Assembly: GCA_903872255.1 (NCBI GenBank)
Contig: CAIQJW010000304.1
Coordinates: forward strand, 1 to 5,728
DNA: 5,728 bases
Source of the DNA: an uncultured delta proteobacterium
GTDB lineage: Bacteria > Desulfobacterota > Syntrophorhabdia > Syntrophorhabdales > Syntrophorhabdaceae
Direction of reading: 5' to 3'
Translations under genes and position numbers: made by a program
The notes under the pieces: model-generated
Told to the model about the DNA's origin: nothing
The model's input: only the letters and a program-made list of their open reading frames with translations
Database searches by the model: none
In this document: positions 1 to 4,740 of the stretch, one piece after another
How the letters are laid out: every line of letters starts with the position of its first letter
Position numbering within the stretch: position 1 is the stretch's first letter

Positions 1-1
1 C

Positions 2-1570
2 ATAGCCAGTGCGAAGAATGAAGTTATCCCGGGGCATATTCATCTCGACAAGATCGCTCAGGCCGTCAAGGATGGTATCCGCATGGCCGGCGGAACACCT
101 ATGGAGTTTTCGACTATCGGCATCTGCGACGGTATCGCGATGAATCACGAGGGCATGAAATATTCTCTCGGCTCGCGCGAATTGATCTGTGACTCGGTTG
201 AGGTCATGGCCCGGGCGTATCCGTTTGATGGTCTGGTTCTCATCCCCAATTGCGATAAGATAATTCCCGGTATGATGATGGCCGCGATGCGCCTCAATAT
301 CCCGAGCATTATGGTAAGCGGCGGGCCTATGCTGGCCGGGCGTTTTAAGGGGAAGGCGGTTGACCTTATCACGGTCTTTGAAGGTGTCGGGAAGGTTGCC
401 GGCGGCCTCATGGATATAAAGGAACTGGCCATGCTCGAAGAATGCGCCTGCCCCGGTGCCGGTTCATGCGCCGGCATGTTCACGGCCAATTCGATGAATT
501 GCCTGTCCGAGGCCTTGGGGATAGCCCTTCCCGGGAACGGGACCATTCCGGCTGTCCATGCGGCGCGGATACGACTAGCCAAGGAAACGGGCATGGCTAT
601 AATGAATGTGGTGAAGAGCGACCTTAAACCACGCGATATCATGACCCTCGATGCATTCAAAAATGCAATTTCAGTCGATATGGCGTTCGGGGGGTCTTCG
701 AATACGGCCCTGCATCTGCCGGCCATTGCTCATGAAGGCGGTATGGACCTTCCCCTTGACCTCTTTGATGCAATATCCGAAAAAGTTCCCCATATATGCA
801 ACATGAGCCCTGCCGGGCCGCATCATCTCGAAGATCTCAACGAAGCCGGCGGGGTTTATGCAATTATGAAAGAACTCACACGGCGCAACCTGATCAAGAG
901 ATCATGTATGACTGTTACAGGCAAGAAAGTTTCCGATCTCCTCAAATTGATTGAAGCAGTCGATCGCGATGTCATACGTACCATTGAGAATGCGTATCAT
1001 GAAAAGGGCGGTCTTGCCGTCCTTAGAGGCAGTCTCGCTCCCCAGGGATCTATCGTAAAACGTATCGGGGTAAGCGAAAGCATCTGGCACTTCGAAGGTA
1101 AGGCCCGGGTATTTGCAAGTGAGGAAGAAGCGGGCAAGGCGATCATGGATGGCAAAATAAAAGCAGGAGACGCGGTCATTATCCGGTACGAAGGGCCCAA
1201 GGGCGGTCCCGGAATGCGGGAAATGCTCACACCGACGAGCATTCTGGCGGGCAGAGGCCTCGATACGGAATGTGCCTTGATCACAGATGGCCGTTTTTCA
1301 GGCGGAACACGCGGCCTGTGCATCGGACACGTATCCCCCGAAGCTGCTGAAGGAGGTCCTATCGCCCTGGTGAAAGATGGGGATATTATCGAGATCGACC
1401 TGGTCAAAAAGACGATCGATCTTAAGGTTAGCAGCTCGGAACTTGATAAACGCAAAAAAGCTTGGAAGAGGCCCGAACCCAAGATAAAGGACGGCTACAT
1501 GGCTCGCTATGCCGCAATGGTCACCGGGGCGGCTGGTGGAGCTGTCTTCAAAACTGACTTCACTGAATAA
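2..1570 (+). CDS. ilvD: Dihydroxy-acid dehydratase, 5'-truncated by window edge
   Basis: This is IlvD (IlvD/Edd family, EC 4.2.1.9), the cytoplasmic Fe-S enzyme that dehydrates 2,3-dihydroxy-3-methylbutanoate and 2,3-dihydroxy-3-methylpentanoate to the 2-oxo acid precursors of valine/leucine and isoleucine. The reading frame is open from base 2, upstream of the first ATG at 83, and reads IlvD-like sequence there (NEVIPGHIHLDKI), so the gene continues off the left edge. 522 residues are visible and about 30 are missing from a usual ~550. Visible landmarks, by visible-residue number: CDGIAM at 42-47 (Mg ligand Asp43); NCDK at 83-86 (cluster Cys84, Mg ligand Asp85, carboxylated Lys86); CPGAGSC at 150-156 (cluster Cys156); YEGPKGGPGM at 396-405, followed by Glu407; DGRFSGG at 429-435 (proposed base Ser433). 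The site that holds a third cluster cysteine in the [2Fe-2S] plant/mycobacterial enzymes is Gly11 here (PGH), as in E. coli. The gene is intact to its TAA, and the next gene follows after 20 bases. Confidence 0.97.
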   Translation: MASAKNEVIPGHIHLDKIAQAVKDGIRMAGGTPMEFSTIGICDGIAMNHEGMKYSLGSRELICDSVEVMARAYPFDGLVLIPNCDKIIPGMMMAAMRLNIPSIMVSGGPMLAGRFKGKAVDLITVFEGVGKVAGGLMDIKELAMLEECACPGAGSCAGMFTANSMNCLSEALGIALPGNGTIPAVHAARIRLAKETGMAIMNVVKSDLKPRDIMTLDAFKNAISVDMAFGGSSNTALHLPAIAHEGGMDLPLDLFDAISEKVPHICNMSPAGPHHLEDLNEAGGVYAIMKELTRRNLIKRSCMTVTGKKVSDLLKLIEAVDRDVIRTIENAYHEKGGLAVLRGSLAPQGSIVKRIGVSESIWHFEGKARVFASEEEAGKAIMDGKIKAGDAVIIRYEGPKGGPGMREMLTPTSILAGRGLDTECALITDGRFSGGTRGLCIGHVSPEAAEGGPIALVKDGDIIEIDLVKKTIDLKVSSSELDKRKKAWKRPEPKIKDGYMARYAAMVTGAAGGAVFKTDFTE

Positions 1571-1574
1571 ACGC

Positions 1575-1582
1575 AGAAAGGG
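1575..1582 (+). promoter_or_regulatory. Ribosome binding site supporting a TTG start
   Basis: The purine run AGAAAGGG ends 8 bases before TTG at 1591, a workable Shine-Dalgarno position. There is no ATG or GTG in frame between the upstream in-frame stop (TGA at 1564-1566, inside the end of ilvD) and the conserved family N-terminus (KRKLGRTN). This makes TTG the only sensible start. A second AGGA at 1586-1589 is too close to the TTG to be the main site. Confidence 0.6.
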
Positions 1583-1590
1583 TCCAGGAA

Positions 1591-2433
1591 TTGGAAAAAA
1601 GAAAGCTTGGCAGAACAAACTTCAATGCAAGCATTATAGGACTTGGCGGTGAAGGCCTTTTAAGCAGCCCGGGAAAGGATAAAGAGGCCTATGTGCTGCT
1701 CAATAAGGCCCTGGACCTTGGCATTAATGTTTTTGAATCAGCCCGTTCACATGGTTGCAGCGAGGAATATTACGGCAAGGCGCTTCGCGAACGAAGGAAA
1801 GATATCTTTCTGACAGGCAGGTCCAAAGAGAGGACGAAAGAGGGCGCACTTCTCGATCTTCAGGAATCTCTCACAAACCTGAAAACGGATTATCTAGATC
1901 TCTGGCAGATTCACGATGTAAACGACAGGCAGGCCATGGAGGCCATTTTTTCTCCCGGCGGCGCTATCGAGGCATTTGTCGAGGCCAGGCAAAAGGGTTA
2001 CGTACGTTTTATAGGGATAGGCGGACATGACGATCCCCATGTGATACGGCAATGTCTCGAGATTTTTGACTTCGATACGATGCATGTTCCCGTGAATCCC
2101 GCCGAAGCTTCGTGCAAGAGTTTTCTCGAAGATACAATGCCGATCGCTGTCGAAAAGAACGTCGGTGTCATCGGCATGAAAATATATGTCCGTGGATTTA
2201 CCTCGAAACTGACCTTTTATACATCGATGGAGGCGTTCTTCCGGTATGCCCTGTCTCAGTCTATTGCGACGGCGGTGATAAGCTGCGATATCTTAGAGCA
2301 GCTTGAACAGAACGTTTATTTTGCGCGTTCGTTCAAGGAAATGGATTGGGAGGAACAGGATGGTTTCGTCGACGCGATCGCGCCGTATGCCTTGATGTAT
2401 TATAAAAGCCAGTATTATGAAAAAGATGGGTGA
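1591..2433 (+). CDS. Aldo/keto reductase-family protein with degenerate catalytic tetrad
   Basis: The 280-residue protein has the (beta/alpha)8 aldo/keto reductase fold. The N-terminus KRKLGRT is typical, followed by an IGLGGEG loop (17-23), the SEEYYGKAL helix (57-65), TDYLDLWQIHDV (99-110), a GGAIEAFVEARQKGYVRFIGIGGH block (123-146), VPVNPAE (166-172) and GVIGMK (192-197). Family members normally use NADPH to reduce carbonyls with an Asp-Tyr-Lys-His tetrad. In this protein the motif usually written FDTAxxY reads FESARSH, so Asp is Glu49 and Tyr is His54. The usual ATK strand reads LTGRSK, so Lys is Arg77, with Lys79 two residues on. Only His108 is kept. The frame is clean and conservation continues on both sides, so this is not a frameshift. 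The gene starts at TTG 20 bases after ilvD, suggesting co-transcription. Substrate is unknown. It may be a reductase with a shifted active site or a protein with a different role. The fold is secure, the activity is not. Confidence 0.88.
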   Translation: MEKRKLGRTNFNASIIGLGGEGLLSSPGKDKEAYVLLNKALDLGINVFESARSHGCSEEYYGKALRERRKDIFLTGRSKERTKEGALLDLQESLTNLKTDYLDLWQIHDVNDRQAMEAIFSPGGAIEAFVEARQKGYVRFIGIGGHDDPHVIRQCLEIFDFDTMHVPVNPAEASCKSFLEDTMPIAVEKNVGVIGMKIYVRGFTSKLTFYTSMEAFFRYALSQSIATAVISCDILEQLEQNVYFARSFKEMDWEEQDGFVDAIAPYALMYYKSQYYEKDG

Positions 2434-2456
2434 TAGGTTATGGGTGATGGGTTATG
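2426..2456. repeat. Heptamer tandem repeat (ATGGGTK)4 over the end of the reductase gene
   Basis: Four consecutive 7-base units read ATGGGTG, ATAGGTT, ATGGGTG, ATGGGTT, followed by ATG. The array can also be read as two 14-base units that differ at one position. The first unit supplies the last coding bases and the TGA stop (2431-2433) of the reductase gene, and the rest fills most of the 35-base gap to the convergent exporter gene. It could be a slippage-prone microsatellite or one member of a genome-wide intergenic heptamer family. Confidence 0.8.
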
Positions 2457-2468
2457 TAAAGATCGCCG

Positions 2469-4076
2469 TCAGCCATTCTTCCTTAAAGGTTGTGCAACGA
2501 AGTGGCGTATGATCACCGGTTCACCGCCATTTTGACAGGATCGGACCATATCGGCCACGCCGCCATCCGAAACCGTGAACCGTTCCTGCTGCCGCATATA
2601 TTCGGCCCATGACTCCACAAGAAATGACTCTATAAAATGATGGTCGGCCCCGGCTTCCTTGAAGAGATTCCACCTGAAAGCGCCATCCCGCATTCGGACC
2701 GTTCTCAGCGCGGAGATCGCCTTCAGAAATTCTTCGATATGTCCGGGATCGATGGAGTATTCGGCAACGACGAGGATAGGTCCCTCGAACAAAGCCGGCT
2801 CTACATCTCCTGTAAATTGAGGCCAGTGTTCAGACGGTGTCAGATCGATGCCGTGCGATTCCGTAAAGTACATCCGGGACGTTGTAATTATGCCGAGTGC
2901 TGTGAAAGCCGATGTTAAAGCAAGGGTCACGGTTATTCCCAGCCACGAAGCCAGAAAACCCCACAATGCGCTTCCAATTGCAAAGGGCCCGAAAAATACA
3001 AGCATAAATACGGACATAACCCGTCCTCTTACCCAGGACGGCACGATAGAGAGTATTGCCGTATTGTATGTAGAAATGAGGACAAGCCACGCAATGCCTC
3101 CTACAAACAGGGCAAGAGACGTTAACCAGAAGAGTTTCGAAAAAGACAGAATGCCTATAGAGGCGGCGAACAAAAGCGTTGCGCAGTTGGCCAGCGGTTT
3201 TAACCTGAGCATTTGCCCGGCCTTGGGAAGCAGTGCGGCCCCCACGAGCCCGCCTATGCCGAAGAAACACATGAGCAGGCCAAATCCTGTCGGGCCTAAG
3301 GTGAGCCGTACACGGGCTATTATTGGCAGGAACGTCCAGAGTGAACCGCCGAAGAAGGAAAAGATAGCAATTCGTATGAGGATGGTTTTGACCTGGGGTA
3401 CATTTCTCACATAACCCATGCCCGTCCGGATCGCCCCGAAGAAACGTTCGGCGGGAAGTGACTGCTCGGGCTGCCTGTATTTCCAGCGATACAGGGCAAA
3501 AATAACACCGGTGAACGAAAGGGCATTAACAAAAAAAACGGATGCAGATCCGGCCAGGGCGAGAACAAGGCCGCCAAGCACGGGACCCGCAACGCGGGCG
3601 ACATTAAATGCCACCGAACCCAGCGTCACGGCTGATTGCAGGTGTTCGCGCGATATCAGTTCAGGTATTATCGACTGCCAGGTAGGCGCGTTGACCGCGG
3701 CCGCGATGGCAAGCGCAAATGTGAGGATGAGGATAATGGCGGGGGTCACGGTCCCTGTCAGGGTCAATATTCCAAGCGTGCAGGCAGCAAGGAGCATGAC
3801 TATCTGGGCGGCAATGAGAACTTTTCTTCGGTCGACAAGATCTGCGAGAGCGCCCGCAGGCAGGGCCATGAGAAAAAACGGCAATGTCATGGATGTTTGA
3901 AGAAGGGCGACCATCGCAGGCGATACGGTCATTGACGTCATGAGCCAGGCCGTTGCCGTTTCATGCATCCACGACCCGACGAGCGATGCCACGTTGGCTA
4001 TCCAGAGTATTCTGAAAAAGCTATTGCGAAGGGCGCTGAAGATATGTTTTTGACCAGATGTTCCGTTCGGGTTCAT
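2469..4076 (-). CDS. MFS_3/EntS-type exporter with C-terminal ABM-like domain
   Basis: The inner-membrane major facilitator protein belongs to the MFS_3 (transmembrane secretion effector, EntS-like) group, whose characterised members export small molecules such as enterobactin. From ATG at 4076 it is 535 residues. About twelve hydrophobic segments run from residue ~22 to ~400 in two six-helix halves, with a polar loop near 198-228. The facilitator signature GALADLVDRRK lies at 75-85 after TM2. After TM12 a soluble domain (about 432-528) resembles the dimeric alpha/beta-barrel of antibiotic biosynthesis monooxygenases: GPILVVAEYSIDPG strand, helix, RDGAFRWNLF, then FIESFLVESWAEYMRQQER. This architecture of about 530-550 residues is known in MFS_3 proteins. 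An in-frame ATG at 4130 would add 18 residues. I prefer 4076 because homologues start about ten residues before the FSALRNSFFRILW-like helix and because a good -10 box lies only 9 bases from 4130. Neither start has a clear Shine-Dalgarno. The substrate cannot be deduced. Confidence 0.93.
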   Translation of the reverse strand: MNPNGTSGQKHIFSALRNSFFRILWIANVASLVGSWMHETATAWLMTSMTVSPAMVALLQTSMTLPFFLMALPAGALADLVDRRKVLIAAQIVMLLAACTLGILTLTGTVTPAIILILTFALAIAAAVNAPTWQSIIPELISREHLQSAVTLGSVAFNVARVAGPVLGGLVLALAGSASVFFVNALSFTGVIFALYRWKYRQPEQSLPAERFFGAIRTGMGYVRNVPQVKTILIRIAIFSFFGGSLWTFLPIIARVRLTLGPTGFGLLMCFFGIGGLVGAALLPKAGQMLRLKPLANCATLLFAASIGILSFSKLFWLTSLALFVGGIAWLVLISTYNTAILSIVPSWVRGRVMSVFMLVFFGPFAIGSALWGFLASWLGITVTLALTSAFTALGIITTSRMYFTESHGIDLTPSEHWPQFTGDVEPALFEGPILVVAEYSIDPGHIEEFLKAISALRTVRMRDGAFRWNLFKEAGADHHFIESFLVESWAEYMRQQERFTVSDGGVADMVRSCQNGGEPVIIRHFVAQPLRKNG

Positions 4077-4099
4077 AGAAATGCCAGGGTTTGCCGTGC

Positions 4100-4124
4100 A
4101 GGACCGATCAGATAAGGACCGATC
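4100..4124. repeat. Two 10-base direct repeats ahead of the exporter gene
   Basis: AGGACCGATC occurs at 4100-4109 and again at 4115-4124, an exact copy with a 15-base period. If translation starts at 4076 the pair lies in the 5' untranslated region of the exporter mRNA, just downstream of the predicted transcription start. There it could be an operator. If translation starts at 4130 it would instead encode the repeated residues DRSLSDRS. Confidence 0.6.
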
Positions 4125-4129
4125 GACCA

Positions 4130-4147
4130 TACAACGATATTGTAACA
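4130..4147 (-). promoter_or_regulatory. Candidate extended -10 promoter for the exporter, within a palindrome
   Basis: Read on the minus strand, TGTTACAAT (4147-4139) is an extended -10 element: TG, one base, then TACAAT, which matches five of six consensus positions. No good -35 box stands 17 bases upstream, as is common for extended -10 promoters. The -10 box is one arm of the inverted repeat TACAACGATATTGTA (4130-4144; 5-base arms, 5-base centre), so a repressor bound there would cover the promoter. Transcription would begin near 4132, leaving about 55 untranslated bases before the ATG at 4076. Confidence 0.4.
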
Positions 4148-4178
4148 GATATTACCGTTTTTTCTATTCCGGGGGTTA

Positions 4179-4580
4179 TCAAAAGTAAAATTTCAGGATC
4201 GGCAGAGCTTTATTCGAGTTGTATTCTTCCCGGCTTATTTTTCCATCGCGGTTAAAATCTAATTCCTCACGCTTTTGAAGGGCCGCTCTGTAGAATTCGT
4301 CAGCATTAACAAAACCGTCGCTGTTCCTATCCATAAACTTGAATTCCTTCAGCGCTTCAGGGCTCTTGTTTGCCCCGAATTCGTTTGCGTCGATCTTCCC
4401 GTCCTTGTTCTTATCATACTCGTCAAATTTAGACTTTATATGCGATTCAAATTCATCCTTCGTTATGTAGCCATCGTTATTTTTATCGGCTTTTGAAAAA
4501 GAATCCGGGCCCGCATAAACATTCCATGCCAGAAACACGACCGCAAAGAACAATAATGCAGCCAGTAAGATCTTCTTCAT
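4179..4580 (-). CDS. Exported four-EF-hand calcium-binding protein
   Basis: The 133-residue protein begins at ATG 4580 with MKK and a strongly hydrophobic stretch to about residue 22. The likely signal peptidase I site follows VYA (21-23), so the mature protein of about 110 residues should sit in the periplasm or outside. It carries four 12-residue EF-hand loops at 32-43 (DKNNDGYITKDE), 56-67 (DKNKDGKIDANE), 84-95 (DRNSDGFVNADE) and 108-119 (DFNRDGKISREE). Each has Asp1, Asn3, Asp5, Gly6, Ile/Val8 and Glu12, the full calcium-binding pattern. Spacings of 24, 28 and 24 residues imply two paired EF-hand lobes, as in calmodulin-like proteins. No enzyme domain is attached, so it is probably a calcium buffer, sensor or adaptor. 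The start is fixed by GGAGG 4 bases upstream. A longer frame from GTG 4658 would bury the signal peptide and is unlikely. It ends with TGA followed directly by TAA. The exporter gene lies downstream on the same strand but has its own candidate promoter. Confidence 0.92.
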   Translation of the reverse strand: MKKILLAALLFFAVVFLAWNVYAGPDSFSKADKNNDGYITKDEFESHIKSKFDEYDKNKDGKIDANEFGANKSPEALKEFKFMDRNSDGFVNADEFYRAALQKREELDFNRDGKISREEYNSNKALPILKFYF

Positions 4581-4584
4581 CCCG

Positions 4585-4589
4585 CCTCC
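4585..4589 (-). promoter_or_regulatory. Ribosome binding site of the EF-hand gene
   Basis: On the minus strand GGAGG stands 4 bases before the ATG at 4580 and is a strong match to the anti-Shine-Dalgarno. It selects the ATG that opens the signal peptide over the upstream in-frame GTG at 4658. Confidence 0.75.
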
Positions 4590-4602
4590 GTCGTTTTCAT
4601 TG

Positions 4603-4631
4603 AAAATAACCTGTATATGCCTAAAAATCAA
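4603..4631 (-). promoter_or_regulatory. Candidate sigma70-type promoter of the EF-hand gene
   Basis: On the minus strand TTGATT (4631-4626) and TATTTT (4608-4603) are separated by 17 bases, each matching four of six consensus positions. Transcription would start near 4596, giving a leader of about 16 bases that contains the ribosome binding site. The -10 box overlaps a small palindrome, TTTTCATTGAAAA (4594-4606). The match is modest in an AT-rich stretch, so the assignment is tentative. Confidence 0.3.
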
Positions 4632-4671
4632 ATAGAAAAGGCGCTCCTTACTCCTCACGGTTCAATATTTC

Positions 4672-4710
4672 ATCTTCACGCTACTATAGGTTTTATGTTA
4701 TATTCACGCT
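4672..4710 (+). promoter_or_regulatory. Candidate glcD promoter flanked by direct repeats
   Basis: TATATT at 4699-4704 is preceded by TGT, making an extended -10 element. TTCACG at 4675-4680 is a weak -35 with an 18-base spacer. Transcription would start near 4711, about 30 bases before the GTG. The sequence ATCTTCACGCT (4672-4682) recurs as ATATTCACGCT (4700-4710) with one mismatch and a 28-base period. The first copy covers the -35 and the second covers the -10 and start region, a layout suited to a regulator that binds direct repeats. Confidence 0.4.
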
Positions 4711-4728
4711 TAAAAATAATCTTTGAAA

Positions 4729-4734
4729 AAGAGG
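4729..4734 (+). promoter_or_regulatory. Ribosome binding site selecting the GTG start of glcD
   Basis: AAGAGG ends 6 bases before GTG at 4741, an ideal spacing. An in-frame ATG at 4735 directly abuts this motif with no spacer, so initiation there would be poor. The site therefore favours the GTG start over the ATG two codons earlier. Confidence 0.6.
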
Positions 4735-4740
4735 ATGAGC

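Noticed and set aside
145..726. 193-codon minus-strand open frame
   Set aside because: It lies wholly inside ilvD, shows no recognisable domain, and is an antisense shadow of a strongly conserved gene.
997..1618. Two overlapping minus-strand open frames at the 3' end of ilvD
   Set aside because: They are antisense to conserved IlvD motifs, with low-complexity Ser/Pro-rich translations and no family resemblance.
1721..1830. Frameshift or pseudogene explanation for the altered reductase active site
   Set aside because: The frame stays open and conserved motifs continue on both sides without shift, so the changes are point substitutions rather than decay.
2426..2456. Degenerate CRISPR or attachment site
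   Set aside because: Units are only 7 bases with no spacers, and no mobile-element genes are nearby.
2434..2468. Rho-independent terminator between the convergent genes
   Set aside because: I looked for a GC-rich stem with a T-run on either strand and found none. The gap is mostly heptamer repeat.
2848..3900. Plus-strand open frames of 188 and 160 codons
   Set aside because: They are antisense to the transmembrane region of the exporter. Their translations are polar and featureless, while the minus strand encodes a clear MFS protein.
4077..4130. Start of the exporter at ATG 4130
   Set aside because: Possible, but the 18 extra residues are unlike homologous N-termini, are partly made by a DNA repeat, and begin about at the predicted transcription start. 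Kept as the alternative.
4581..4658. N-terminal extension of the EF-hand protein from GTG 4658
   Set aside because: It would place 26 charged and polar residues before the signal peptide, while the ATG at 4580 has a strong ribosome binding site.
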